Shown here: one piece after another, positions 11,701-23,353 of the stretch | Layout of the letters: each line of letters opens with the position of its first letter | Position numbering within the stretch: position 1 is the stretch's first letter | Source of the DNA: Tetracentron sinense | Taxonomy: Eukaryota > Streptophyta > Magnoliopsida > Trochodendrales > Trochodendraceae | NCBI GenBank assembly: GCA_015143295.1 | Contig: CM026561.1 | Location: 36,584,875-36,648,874, forward strand | Direction of reading: 5' to 3' | DNA length: 64,000 nt | Made by a program: the position numbers and the translations under genes | Notes under the pieces: generated by a model | What the model was told of the DNA's origin: nothing | What the model saw: only the letters and a program-made list of their open reading frames with translations | Database searches by the model: none

Positions 11701-14700
11701 TCTTATCACATTATAGTACATTGATGTATACTCACTTACAAAAAGTGTGGTAGTCATCTGGCCCAAGATGTAGCAGCACTAGTTGGATTAGTTCGAGAGG
11801 TTGTTAGGGTTAGAAGTTAGGATTTGAGAGAAAGGAAGAAGAAGAAGATTAGGTTTAGGGAAAATAGTGAGAGAGATTAATGATCTATCTCACACACTTT
11901 ATTATTTATACTCCACTACTGGTATGCTATTAGTATATAAGATATATTAATTGTATACCAAAAATACAGTGTATAAGAGATAGCATAAACATAAAGCTCA
12001 TAGAAATAAAGACCATAAAGCCTTATTCAATACTCCCCCTCAAGTTGGTGCGTAGATATCACTCATGTCCAACTTGGTAACAATATCTCGAAACTGAGTA
12101 CCACCAAGACCATTAGTCAATACATCAGCCAGTTGATCTTCAAACTTCACAAATAGGGTACAAATATACTCCGCCTTCAACTTCTCCTTGATGAAATGAT
12201 AATCCACCTTAATATGCTTGGTTCGGTCATGTTGCACCGGATTATGAGCAATACTAATAGCAGTTGTATTATCACAATATAAGCTCAAGGCATTAAATTT
12301 AATTAAAACATCAATTATCAAGATTAAAAATAAGACTAAAATACGTATATTAATAAAAACATTCATTTATATTCATCAATCGCTCAAAAGCGCATCAAAG
12401 TCATCAATATCTACATAATATTCATTCCCAAAAAAATTAAAGATTATCTGTTTTTTTCGTATTATTCGTTTTAAACGTATTTTTTTCATATTATTCATTT
12501 TAAACGGGCTTAAAACTATAATACGTATTTAATTCAAAAAACGGGTTTTAAACGCCGTTTTCTACGGCAGGGTATTATTGCGCGTTTTAAACGGGGTTTT
12601 TTAAAAAAAAACGCAGTTTTTTGTTACTATGGTTGCAAGAGAAAGGAAGACTCTCACTGAGTTCATTTTTGCAATTGAGGCAAATATCTCCTGATAGTGT
12701 ATGCCGTAAGTTTGAGTATACCTCTTTACAATCAAGCGAACTTTGTATCTCTCAACTGAGCCATCAAAGCATTGTTTCACCGTAAATGCCCACCTACTTC
12801 CAACTGGCCTCTTTTCTCTTGGTAAATTAATCATATCCCAAGTATTTTTTCAAGTGCACACATCTCTTCAATAGCCTATTTCATTATGGTTAAGACAATG
12901 CATCTACTAAACTGCGTGGGACAAACACAGAAGACAAAGCTAAGGCAAAAGAGTGATACAAAAAAGACAAAACATGGTAAGAGACAACATTTGAAATAAG
13001 ATGTTGAGTACATGTTCTAGTACATTTCCTAAGAGCAATAGGAACTTCAGTCAATAATGTCAGGACTAGAATGAACAATGTTACCTCGATCAGAAGAGGT
13101 CTCTTGGTGGGGCTCATGAGGATCTTTCTGCCTTCTCTTGTATACTTGCAATTCCTTGATCACAGGTTCACACTCCCCTTGTCTACAATTATTGTTAGAA
13201 GAGAAAATAGGAATATGAAAAAAATGAGATATCTCTTCACTAATGCTCTCCCCCTAAAGAGAAGTCTCTGTGGTAAAAAAATACGGAGTAGACTCAAAAA
13301 AGTTAACATCCGTAGAAATGAAGGATCGACAAGAAGGGGGATGATAGCATTTATACCTTCTAATGTGGAGTATAGCCAAGAAAAAGGCAACGAAGAGCCT
13401 TAGGATCGAGCTTTGTGTGAGCAGAACGGGTAATATGCACAAAGAAAATACACTCAAAGATCCGCGGGACCAATGGAAACAAAAGAGTGGATGGAGATAA
13501 CAGGGAAACAGAAGAGTGAAAATTAAAAATATGGGAATGTATTCGATTGATTAAGAATGCAACAGTCAATATGACATCAGATCAAAAAAGTTTAGGCACG
13601 TTCATAGCAAGCATAAGAGTGCGAGTAACCTCCAACAGATGTCTATTTTTTCGCTCAACCATACCATTTTGTTGAGGTGTGCCAGCACAAGAAGTCTGAT
13701 GAATGATACCATGAGAATCAAAAAACATAGTAAAACTAGTAGGCATATACTCTCCCCCCCCCCCCGTATTATCTGAACGAAGGACTTTAATTGAGGTATT
13801 AAACTGAGTGACAATCATTGTGTGAAAAGAATGAAAAACAGTATCAACTTCACCCTTAGGATTTAGCATATATACCCATGTAATACGAGTAAAATCATCG
13901 ACAAAAATAATAAAATACTTAAAACTACACAATGAAGAAACAAAGGATGGTCCTCACACATTAGAATGCACAAGAGAAAATGGTGAATTGCATTTATTAC
14001 CACTATAGGGATATGAAGTTAAACAATGTTTTGCAAATTCACAAGTTTAGAGGAAAGCACAATAGAAATAGATAAATGCAAAAAACAAAAAAGCTTAAGA
14101 AGGGAAACGAAAGGTTGACCAAGACGTCTGTGCCACCAGAATAACTCCTCCATGCTACTAATACTCCAAACACTATGGGATATCTATTGGACTGATGAAG
14201 CAATGCAAAACAAAGGGTCGAGAAAAAACAATCCTCGTTCCTCATGGCTCGTACCAATCGTCTTCTTCGTTTCCAAGTCCTGAAACATACGGTGAGAAGG
14301 AAAGAAAGTGACACTACAGTTCAACAATTTGGTAATATAGCTAATAGATAAAAGATTCAGGTGAACTTAGGAACATGAATAACAGAGGAAATGAACATAG
14401 GTGTGAAGTCAACACTCCCTTTACCCGTAATGGATGAAAATTTACCATCAACAACTTTAACTTTGTGTCTTCTAGAATCAACGCTCCTAAATAAATAATC
14501 CAGGAGTTACTATGATCGGAAACAGATGCATTGAGAGTCGAGGCTGAGGTACCTGACTAAGGGACTGAGGCTACACTGGCGATACCCAGTGTATCCAACT
14601 GAGAGATAAAACGGCGGAGGGCATCGATCTCATCTCAAGACAAGTTAGGGCTATCGGAAGGAGGTATAGTAATAGATACTGGGGTTGTGGATGTAACAGA

Positions 14701-17700
14701 GTTTGCACTCAAACCCCCTCCAGATCGTCTGTCCCCATCTCTTCGCCCACTACTAGAAGGACCCTGTGGGGGTGGACGGCCATGCAGATCCCAATGACAG
14801 GTGTCTCGTATAACGGGTGCGCCCACAATGATCACACTTAAGTTTGTCCGGATCATCAGTAGAAGGTCCAGAAGATCCAAAACAACCACCTCTGCCACGA
14901 CCACCACTCATGCCTCCCACTGGAATGAGGAGGCTAGTGCAGATCTATCAATATCAATAATGAGAGGAGGGAGCATAGCACTCTGACGATGCTCCTCACA
15001 GTGTAAGTATGCATAGACCTCGTTAGGAGGTGGGACCGAATCTTTGTCAAGTATTTGAACCCTTACCAGTTCATAATTCATATTCAAGCCTACAAGTAAC
15101 TCAAACACCCGATTTTGTTCAACCAATTTTGTATAAGCAGCTGCATCCTTGGGGCACTTAGCTTGGAAGGTCTGATAGTGATCTAGCTCTTCCCAGAGAC
15201 AACGAAGAGTAGAATAGTAGGTGGGATACTTTGACGCAACTCGTAAACACGGGTTGTAACCCCTATCTCAGAATAGGTTTGTGTGATTGTGTCACGACAT
15301 CCTATATAACTTTTATGGAAGGAACAGGTAGACGCTACTGATGTCTGGCTGTAGAGAGTGGAGAAGCCATTACATTACAATTGCATTCTCAGCCTCCCAC
15401 TTGGCCTAGGTTCGATCTGTAGACTTGGGAGTTGAGATGATATCATTCAAGTTTCTCATCTTCCCCTTACCTTTAACAAATAATATCGCAGATTGAGACC
15501 CGATAAGAAAATTTGCCCCATCCAACTCCATTGTAGTAATCTGGAGGTTTGGTGCATCACTGGCACTAACTCCAATACTCCCTCTACCCTGTACAAGGAG
15601 CTAGAGGACTGGCTAACCTCAGATTCATCAATCCCGAATTTCACAGGGCTATTTTACAGAAATCAACCCTAAGAGAATACTAAACTTGAAAAAACAGCAA
15701 CAAGCTAGGGTTCCACAACTAGCGGAGAAATAGTTACTTTCTTATGTACAATTTACTCATCCGGCATCATCCGAGCCCTCGATTGCTTAGCGGAAGCTCT
15801 CCCAAAGGTCTCCCACACATCTCTAGAGCGCAATAGCTACAAGGTGATACGTCTTCATGAAGGCGCTCCCAATGTCAGTCACTACCTGCACTACATTTTT
15901 CTTTACCTCCTCTACAACACCCTTCATCAACCCATATATATGTTACATCCTTTATTTGATTAGATTCATCCACTAACTTTAGAAATATCGTCCTTCCTAC
16001 ACAATACACCATAAATTTGATGATAGAATGTCTAGTAGACCATGTCCACTCGTCACACATAATAGTAGCCCCAAAGGTTTCCCACGATGGCTTGAGGGTC
16101 TCAATATAATCCTTCATCTTCTTCTTCTCTACATCTAAGTATTTACTCATGATCTCATATGGAGGTTCTAACCTGTCCCAAGTGCCTCTACCAGATTTCC
16201 TCACTCCACATATCCTTCAACCATTTCTACTTTGCATTCTGATTTTTGTACAGAGAAATCATGTCATGGCTCCGGAACCCTCATGCTTTGAGTGAGACCC
16301 AACATATCTCAATGTCCCAACATCGGATGTCAAACCAACTAACGAGTCACCCCTCGACCCTGATGGTCTAGCTTTGGACAACATCGGATGTCAAACCAAC
16401 TAACGAATCACCCCTCAACCATGATGGTCTAGCTCCTAAACTGCCTCTGAAACCGGCAGTTCGCATGCGAACATCAAATGACCGCTCTTGCTCCTTCTCC
16501 CATTGATGAAGCATAGATTCCCAATAGGCCTGTCAATAAGCTAGCTTCTCGTCAACTCATCTAAAGTCAATTGGGAATATAGTATCATCATTGCCTTCAT
16601 CCACATTTAGGGGTGGACATAAAGAATGCCTCAATTCCTCCAGGAGCTCCAGTTGATGGGATAGCATGCTCCAACCTCTCATTAGCAAAAGCGGCAAGGT
16701 TGTCCTCCATAGATTTTCTACCCTTCATCGGACAATTTGGACAGTCCTTGACATTTTTATCACCCTTGGCAAATGATGCTTTAATCAGGTCACTCCACCA
16801 CTCTTTATCACTTTGCCACAGTAATTACATATTGCCCTGTTTTTGTTTCTTTCAATTGGTCTTCCATGTGACCAACCTATTTCCGGTGCGATAATGAAAA
16901 TTTTTTACACAATGGAAAACCAATAATAATGTCAAACTCCTAATATTATCAATTAGCAAAACTCCTAATATTACCGCAAGAAGTATGCTTTTAAAAATTG
17001 CCAATTTGCACACTCTGAGTCTCTTACTCTAACTGAACTCATACTAACCTGATTTTTTTATTTTGTATTTAAATTGTTTAATAAAAATATTAATTGTTAA
17101 TTTAAAAATAATATACTATATAGTTAAGCATGATACTAACATTAAAATGATTAAATTAACACATTTATTTGATATCACTAATTTTATGATCATTATAATA
17201 TCTTTTTTAAAATTTCAATTATTTATAAATTCATATGGAAAAAATATTATGGATATGCCATAATTAACTTATCATACTATGCAACATTTTTTTGTCATAA
17301 TTATATAATGGTTTCTCATCTATTATGTCTATTTATTTTAATTTATACATAATTTACATTTTACAAAATTAAAATTAAAAAAATAAATTAATATTGGCCC
17401 AAAAAATGGTCAATGTATATATCGGAACTCATGTATATCATATAGTTAATCTAAGTTTGAAGCTTAAAATTTTTTCAAAAAATACAATTTCGAAATTTGA
17501 AATTATCTATTCTCTATCAAAAAAGTTAAAAAACATGTTATCTCAAAATTGAAAGAAAACAACCAATCTGTAGATTGAGCCAAAACACTTAACATATAAA
17601 AAATTTACTTCAATTGAATTAGTATTAAGTTAAAATTTTGAAAAACCAATTTCTCCTGTCTAAAGTGAGAAAGCCGAAATTTTCATTTAAGAATCTAGTG

Positions 17701-19380
17701 TAAATGCATCAAATATAGTTAAATTTTAAGACTAATATTTGATGCATTTGCACTAGTTTAAGACTTTTAACATACCAATTAGTTAAAACCTCATATTAAT
17801 TTGTAGACATTTCTACCTCTTATAAAAAAAAATTCGCCAAATGTGGACTAATTTCACTCCAAATTGATGGATATATCTCCCAAATCTTCGAAAATCCTTC
17901 AAATCCCTCTCCTTCCCTTCTTCCCACGAAAATTGAAAGAGAAATAAGCTGAATGAGTCATTCCAAAATCCTTACTCCCGTTTTATAAGGGAAAAAACAA
18001 AAAATTACTGTTTTGCCCCATGTCGTCGACATATCATGCAATATCGATGATATATTGGTGATATCTCTCGAAATGCTGTAAAAAATAAACAACAGGGTAT
18101 TGATATGTCAGGGTGTACCGATATCGATATATCAGCTACATTTAGAACCATACTCCATTGACTGTTCCTGGAGTGGTAGAAACTGAACACGAAATATCAT
18201 TATTGTTTTAGGGTGTCAGGAAACAAAACATATTTTCTAATTAACAAGTAGCCTTTATCATGAAGTTGTTCTGATTCTTCTGAATATGCTCCATGATCTT
18301 AAGCAGGGTCCTGTAAAGAGACTAGCCGTTGATGCAACCCTTAGAGCAGCTGCACCATATCAAAAGCTGCGAAGAGAGAAGGACACTTCAAAGACTAGGA
18401 AAGTGTTTGTAGAGAAAACTGATATGAGAGCTAAAAGAATGGCCCGGAAAGCGGGAGCCTTGGTAATGTTGATATACTTTGATTACTTACAGTTATCCTT
18501 TCCTTCTGCTACTATATATTTAAGCTGACATTATCTGAACCAATACTCTTGTAATTGTATGTGTAGCGATTTGTTGGTGCTTGTACCTGTAGTTGATTTA
18601 AGTACTTCATTGAGTTTCTGATCACCATGGATTTAGATCTCGGTTTTGACAATAGTTCTGGCACTGGAAAAAATCAAGATGAAGTCTGAAAATTTTCAAA
18701 TTTTGGAAACATTCCAGTCAATTTCTGTCTATATTGTATAAGTTATCTGAAATTGGTTGGAAATTTGGAAATTGCCCGGAATCCCAAATCTTGGGAGATG
18801 TAATTTAGAACTACTTTGATGACAGTTGCTAGTTGAAGACGATGGCTGATTTATATAGATTTTATACTTTTGGATTGCTAGGAGCATCATTTGCCGTGCA
18901 AGTTTTCTTTCTACTAGAGTGCTGAACACGTAGCTTAATTGGATGGCACTGGCCCAACCTTGAGCACAGTGGTTCAATCCCATAGTCGTGCCAAAGAAGA
19001 AAAAAAAGACAAAAAGTAGAAGAGATCAAAAATTGCTCTCTGGCACATCACAAACATTAACTGAAAATGTTATCCAAGGAAAGACCTACAAAAACTTCAA
19101 TATATTTAGATTTCTAAATGTATAATTCATGGCAGGTAATATTCGTGGTTGACGCTAGTGGGAGCATGGCATTGAACAGAATGCAGAATGCAAAAGGTGC
19201 AGCACTTCAATTATTAGCAGAGAGTTACACGAGCAGAGATCAGGTGAATTTAAGACATAAATACCTTCCAAATTTTGCAGGTTCTTAAAAAATAAAGAAT
19301 GCCTTTTATTCTGAACTTTATTTCAAAAGTTGCTGCGAGATTTACAGAACTTTCGATGTTATTATTTATTTATTTTTTGG

Positions 19381-19419
<39 letters not shown>

Positions 19420-21788
19420 CACACACACACACACACTTATAAGCGCAGAGAAAAGGGGTTCCTCCAATTGGAATATTTTTTACCATATGTTAGGGAAGAG
19501 GGACCTGCACATTGGATTTTTTTTGTAGGCCCAAAGGAGTACAAGGTTGCCTGTGTCACACACACACACACAAACATATATACTAGTAAAGGTGCACATG
19601 ATTTGCACGTATTAATTTGAATGAATAGTTTTTAAGTAGTTTACTTATGTTAAACTTTTAATTATATAAATTTTTAGTACTTAAAATATAGTTTAATTAA
19701 CTCCCACCACCTCTTACGGAGTGAAACTAGGTAGCACTCACAAGGAAGGACTTTCTAATAGAGTCCTTCTAAGTCTCTACTATTAGAGGTTTCTTATCAA
19801 TAATACTATCTTTATATTAAAAATTGATATACACAAATTAAATATACTAATAAAGTTTTCGTAAGTGGTATCTACACTAATTATTTATTATGAGTTATTT
19901 TTCTAATTAAAATTGACAAAGTTTTTATGTATTGTAAAGACTAAAGATTATAATTGAATCCAATAAGATAACTAAATAGATAGACTTTAAGAAATTTACT
20001 TAAAACAAAACTTCTAATTACATACTCATGTAATAGATAAGACTTTAAAAAGTTCACCCAAAACAAAATTGCTAAATATATAGGTAATAGTGGGTCTCCT
20101 GGGTCCCACATAGTAGTATACATTATAATTAAAATTTTAAAATTTTTATATAAAATAAAGTGAAGGGTAATTACGTCCAACTAAAGTTTGGTATAATCCT
20201 TGTACTTAGTAGAATGATATATATATATATATATAAGATTCACTTTAGAATTGACGAAAGCATTTGTATTGTGCCGTATTAGACAACAAAGGTGAAACAG
20301 TTATGCATTGGGAACCTTGAAGAAATTGTTAGATGATTAATAAAAGCACCTAACATTTTGAGCTTTCGATACTCTGGGAATTATGTCAACAAGCTTCAAG
20401 AAGTTCATCTTTGTCCTGTCCAGAACACTAAATATACACATCAGTGATTCAAGAGAATACCTGTGCGTAATATCTTTTCTTATTGATGAATATCCTCCAG
20501 AGGATGTCAACAGTGTAAGGAATACAAGATTTTAATCCTTAGATTTGTAGCATCACCTTTCTAAATTAACTTGTAAGCGAGTCCACTGGATTATGGCTCT
20601 GTTGATCTTCCGAATTCCTTCCTATACCAAGGGAAAAAGAAGGATAAGATCTCATTCAAGATCAGGATCAAGAGCAACAAAGAAACAGGAGGAAGCAATG
20701 AATGTTGAAAAGAACATTCAGATCTAAAAGATAACCAACATACATAAGCGGAAAGCATAAATGAACATGTGGCAGAAAATGGAAGATTGAGTAGTCGAAT
20801 AACTTTTTTTTTTGCTTCTAATACGTCCAGTGTTCCTTAGTTTACAAGTGCCATGATAGGGCTTTAACTAATATGTTTACATCAGTTGGGATTCAAGTTA
20901 GTTCCTCTTCCCCACACACCATAGTTTCAAATCAACATATTGAATTTTCTTACATCAGTAAGATTCTCTGTTATTTTGTGCTCTTACACACACCTTTTTA
21001 AATGTAGTTACTTATAATGTTAATAGGTTTCGATCATTCCTTTCCGTGGAGATTCTGCAGAGGTTCTCCTGCCTCCTTCTAGGTCAATTGCAATGGCAAG
21101 AAAACGTCTTGAGAGACTTCCATGTGGTGGCGGCTCTCCCTTGGCTCATGGTCTTACAACGGTAACATTTGATTCATGGTAGTTTTTAGAACTGCATTTC
21201 CTTACCTATCTAATTATTCTTTTCTTTTTCAATGGCTTAGGCCGTCAGGGTTGGGCTAAATGCGGAGAAGAGTGGTGATGTTGGTCGTATAATGATCGTT
21301 GCAATAACAGATGGGAGAGCCAACATATCACTAAAAAGGTCAACTGATCCTGAAGCCACTGCTCCTGATGCTCCCAGACCTTCTGTACAAGAGCTAAAGG
21401 TGTTTACCTCTACATCTCTAACAATGAGTATTAACTTTATGTATTTTAAATAAATTGTCTTGTTTGGAAACTTCATGCTATTTCTATCTGTGCTCTATAA
21501 AGGATGAGATTCTCGAAGTGGCCGGGAAGATATTCAAAGCAGGGATGTCTCTTCTTGTCATTGACACAGAAAATAAGTTTGTTTCGACTGGTTTCGCCAA
21601 GGAGATTGCAAGAGTTGCCCAAGGTGTGTTTACTTGAGCACCCATTATTGTTCAATTAGTGAGAACTTTCAATAACAAAACCTCATAAATGATTTGTGCC
21701 AGGAAAATATTATTACTTGCCAAATGCTTCAGATGCTGTTATCTCAGCTACAACGAAGGAAGCTTTATTAGCCATGAAAAGTTCATGA
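2766..21788 (+). CDS. CHLD: Magnesium-chelatase subunit D (CHLD), 13 exons, 5' end outside the window
   Basis: CHLD works with the CHLI and CHLH subunits in the plastid stroma to insert Mg2+ into protoporphyrin IX, the first committed step to chlorophyll. Exons: 2766-2850, 2933-3249, 3477-3600, 7124-7216, 8438-8533, 10514-10651, 10852-11052, 18307-18462, 19136-19243 (start uncertain by one base), 21027-21161, 21241-21399, 21503-21623 and 21703-21788 (TGA). All introns are GT-AG and the exons join in frame to 605 residues. Visible parts, counted from the first residue: the AAA+ module with [10 protein letters not shown] at 67-76; a linker of nine prolines (260-268) followed by an acidic run; then a von Willebrand A domain with the metal-site motif DASGSM (409-414) and TDGRAN (507-512). 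Known plant CHLD is about 760 residues, so about 150 N-terminal residues (transit peptide and Walker A) lie left of the window. No stop or frameshift is seen, so the gene looks functional. Introns 3 and 7 (3.5 and 7.25 kb) are swollen by transposons. Confidence 0.97.
3810..3830. repeat. (TA)n microsatellite
   Basis: About ten uninterrupted TA units in CHLD intron 3. Confidence 0.9.
5684..5866 (+). repeat. Tandem duplication inside the LINE, second copy split by the MITE
   Basis: The segment at 5684-5801 (AGGTGTTTTATGTGCC to TTTTGGAATCT) recurs at 5829-5866 and resumes at about 6664-6742. The Harbinger MITE therefore landed in the second copy after the duplication. Confidence 0.8.
5867..6661. 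mobile_element. PIF/Harbinger (Tourist-like) MITE carrying an expanded GTG repeat
   Basis: The termini GGGGCCGTTTGGATGCACTT and, on the other strand, GGTCCCGTTTGGTTGCACTT are inverted repeats that stay alignable for about 80 bp. They are flanked by TAA (5864-5866 and 6662-6664). A 3-bp T-A-rich target duplication and GGGxxCGTTTGG ends are typical of PIF/Harbinger MITEs. The 795-bp length is mostly a GTG-rich array. A 262-codon His/Pro/Thr-rich ORF on the minus strand is only the translation of that array. Confidence 0.88.
6040..6480. repeat. GTG/GGTGGT-rich degenerate microsatellite
   Basis: About 440 bp of GTGGTGGT runs broken by GAGTGG and TTGTGG, almost free of C on the plus strand. It is strongly strand-asymmetric and confined to the interior of the MITE. 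Confidence 0.95.
7400..8015. mobile_element. Non-autonomous hAT element (Tip100-like ends)
   Basis: The ends CAGGGGCAGAGCCAGG and, inverted, CAGGGGCTGAGCCAGG differ at one base. The flanking octamers TTTGTCAT and TTTGCTAT match at 6 of 8 positions, consistent with an aged 8-bp hAT target duplication. The inside is about four degenerate repeats of roughly 100 bp, each with a G-rich clause (GGGGGCAGTTGCCC-like) and an AT-rich clause (TTATATAATTATTTAA-like). It lies in CHLD intron 4 and has no coding capacity. Confidence 0.8.
8534..10513 (+). other. CHLD intron 5, no recognised element except a hexamer repeat
   Basis: The donor is GTTAAGTA at 8534 and the acceptor is CAG at 10511-10513; the reading frame places both unambiguously. 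Small ORFs at 9339-9542 and 10278-10508 show no family I recognise and no exon-like borders. Confidence 0.6.
8876..8907. repeat. (CATAAG)5 microsatellite
   Basis: Five perfect CATAAG units followed by CATCA. Confidence 0.95.
11590..11765 (-). pseudogene. hAT transposase, C-terminal tail
   Basis: The minus-strand reading contains [16 protein letters not shown], like the C-terminal tail of plant DUF659-type hAT transposases. It is separated from the N-terminal half by the Copia insertion and has stops, so it is dead. Confidence 0.5.
11769..12032 (-). repeat. 3' LTR of the nested Copia element
   Basis: On the plus strand this begins TGTAGCAGCACTAG and ends TTATTCAATA. It is followed directly by the inverted polypurine tract (CCCCCTCAAG at about 12035), which on the minus strand precedes a 3' LTR. 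No matching LTR is found at the other end, so that end is truncated or replaced. Confidence 0.6.
12301..12600. other. Foreign block replacing part of Copia pol
   Basis: Between RT and RNase H, where about 900 bp of pol is expected, lie 300 bp of AT-rich sequence with repeated CGTTTTAAACG-like palindromes. I do not recognise the family. Confidence 0.5.
13748..13761. repeat. Poly-C run in the degenerate integrase
   Basis: A run of about 13 to 14 C (G on the coding strand, giving a string of Gly codons after LRSDNTGG). Its length may be unreliable. Confidence 0.85.
15770..16900 (-). pseudogene. hAT transposase, BED-finger and DUF659 portion
   Basis: The minus strand reads [19 protein letters not shown] (about 16740-16670), then a tract with [32 protein letters not shown] and IIKFMVYC (16204-15950), then [13 protein letters not shown] (about 15880). 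This is the order of plant DUF659-type hAT transposases. Stops and frameshifts break it. It belongs to the 11208-18152 element. Confidence 0.75.
16317..16437. repeat. 63-bp tandem duplication within the hAT transposase
   Basis: CAACATCGGATGTCAAACCA up to GATGGTCTAGCT occurs twice in a row with a few substitutions. Confidence 0.9.
16905..18000. other. AT-rich interior of the hAT element
   Basis: Very AT-rich sequence with no reading frame I can support. A short inverted repeat (ATGCATCAAATATAG and TTTGATGCATTTGCAC) lies at about 17706-17752. Confidence 0.5.
18923..19012 (+). mobile_element. tRNA-derived SINE-like sequence
   Basis: An RNA polymerase III A-box-like TAGCTTAATTGG (18931-18942) is followed 29 bp later by a B-box-like GGTTCAATCCC (18971-18981), and then a short body ending in an A-rich tail. 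The layout matches the head of a plant SINE. It lies in CHLD intron 8. Confidence 0.6.
19382..19436. repeat. (CT)n(AC)n compound microsatellite
   Basis: About 17 CT units, then ATACACAC with about 9 AC units. A second short CA run is at 19558-19572. Confidence 0.95.
19575..20236. other. AT-rich repeat, possibly a Helitron-like fragment
   Basis: It starts near ATACTAGTAAAGGTGCACAT with a TTTGCACGTATTAA motif often seen at plant Helitron-like repeats, and ends in (AT)n at 20217-20236. Diagnostic Helitron ends (5' TC, 3' hairpin-CTRR) are not clear, so the class is uncertain. Confidence 0.25.
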
Positions 21789-22102
21789 TTTTTGAGTAAG
21801 TTCTTATCAACCAAATCAATAGAGCGTCTTGTGTTTTGTTGTGCTTATTGTACCAAATTTGGTAGTGGCTAAAGGAAATTAAAATGGCGTTACCCAGAAA
21901 TGGGGTTCCCAAAACAACTGTATTTTGATTGTGCAACCTATTCCATATGTTAAGAAGAGGTTCCTACTCTTATGTGTATAGTACTTGATAAGTAAAAGAC
22001 TCGGGATTCCAACGGCACAACCCACACAGAGACTTTAACTCTATTTGGATTGTGCAACCCATTCCATACTAAGAAGATATTCATACTCTTACGTATTCAG
22101 TA
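21789..22102 (+). other. CHLD 3' flank with a duplicated segment
   Basis: This follows the CHLD stop. Sequence around ATTTTGATTGTGCAACCTAT (about 21920) recurs imperfectly around ATTTGGATTGTGCAACCCAT (about 22033). I could not place a poly(A) signal with confidence. Confidence 0.5.
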
Positions 22103-22440
22103 TTTTTTTATCGGTAAACAGAAAAATATATATATATATAAAAGAAGATGGAACAGTTTACAGAGAGACGTAAACTAATAAGAGTATGCACAACAAGCTA
22201 ACAAACAGCGAAACAAAAGCACATAGCAACTAAGCGGCTGCCGCTTCAAAAGAGAAGGACATCCCTCACTTCTTGGCCCACATAACTTTGGAGCTCCAAT
22301 CCACAATTGATTGTCAAACCCGAGAACGTATCTGAAGAGGTAGAAGAGGAATTGTCAAATGCGCAACCATTCCTCATAAATAAAATACTCCGGATTTCCA
22401 GCGGCAGATTCTTTGGCCTTCACACCGTTGCACCATCTAT
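22103..22440 (-). mobile_element. L1-type LINE 3' tail
   Basis: On the minus strand the segment ends in CTGTTTACCGATAAAAAAA, typical of plant L1 3' ends. No clear protein remnant is visible, so it is probably only 3' UTR. Confidence 0.45.
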
Positions 22441-22656
22441 CCCTGCAGCCGTACTAAGTGTTAGCTTTTTGCTAACTTTTTTCAAGCCTTTTTTTAAATT
22501 GAGGTTAGGTCAGCATTAATCCAACTAGGGTTAATGGAACACGTGAAGAAATGCCCCCGGGTTGTGTCAATTGAAACCCGGAGTGAAAAAAATCTTGTAA
22601 CTTGTTTAAAGTAGTATACTTTTTATTTCGCATCAGTCTTTAACTGTAAATCTTTC

Positions 22657-22808
22657 GAGATCAGATCACAGCCAATTGCAATTGAATAGGTGTTAAATAG
22701 GATTGGAAGAGGAAAAAAACTTTGATTTTCCCTCTTTTGTCCTCCTCCAATCCATACATGACACTTTTGCAATTAGAATTCAATTGCAATTGGCTATGAT
22801 CTGATCTC
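22657..22808. mobile_element. Mutator-type hairpin MITE (family 1 ends, different core)
   Basis: A 152-bp hairpin with termini GAGATCAGATCACAGCCAAT repeated in inversion, flanked by the perfect 9-bp direct repeat AAATCTTTC (22648-22656 and 22809-22817). The ends are those of the 1519-1848 element, but the interior (GATTGGAAGAGG and its inverse) is unrelated to that element's core. Confidence 0.92.
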
Positions 22809-23353
22809 AAATCTTTCTTCGTTTTTAGCAAAGCAATTTCCCAGGATCGTAGAAACAGTATATGCGCAAGACATGAACCTTATGAGAGGGGGACATGTTG
22901 AAAGTTAGATTGTGATCCACTTGAGAGATCCCAATAATGGATGTTGCCATTTGCATGAACATTAGAAGTGCGACTAGACCTTATAATTATTTTCATACTC
23001 TAATGATCTCTAGCATACTGCATTTCGCTAATGGAAGTGTGCATTACCTTATTCTATATCCCCCACCTACCCACCCACATTGCCTTTGAAATAAGAAGGT
23101 GCCTCCTCCCTTATTTCAATGCCTGTTTGAAACATGCTTCTCTTTTCCGCTATATCCGGGCGAAAGTTGCGGGAGCTGCATTAAGAGCATCTCTCAACAC
23201 ATCCTTAAACTGGCGAAGGGTGTGATAGGCAAAAATGCATGTCCAACAAACTCCTAACTCCTTACTATCGCTTGCCTTTTTATGGAAATCCAAAAGGCTC
23301 GTCAAATTTGGCCAACATTCAAGCATTGTCATCTATTGTTTATAATTTCTTTT

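Larger units (their letters stand above)
12033..15660 (-). pseudogene. Degenerate Copia gag-pol
   Basis: From high to low coordinate on the minus strand: gag start region (about 15640-14900, with [11 protein letters not shown] and [11 protein letters not shown]); a zinc-knuckle remnant (about 14800, [15 protein letters not shown]); integrase (13932-13360, with [15 protein letters not shown] and [14 protein letters not shown]); reverse transcriptase start (12834-12601, [11 protein letters not shown]); and RNase H end (12300-12040, [20 protein letters not shown]). Many frameshifts and stops are present, and the middle of the reverse transcriptase is missing. It is an inactive passenger inside the hAT element. 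Confidence 0.88.
11208..18152 (-). mobile_element. 6.9-kb hAT element with nested Copia element in CHLD intron 7
   Basis: The left end is CAAGGTTCTAAATGTTGATA. The right end read inverted is TATGGTTCTAAATGTAGCTG. Both lead into subterminal GATATATCG-rich sequence. The 8-bp flanks CTCCATTG (11200-11207 and 18153-18160) are identical, as expected for hAT. Minus-strand transposase pieces sit on both sides of the nested Copia element. The element accounts for almost all of the 7,254-bp intron. Confidence 0.85.
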
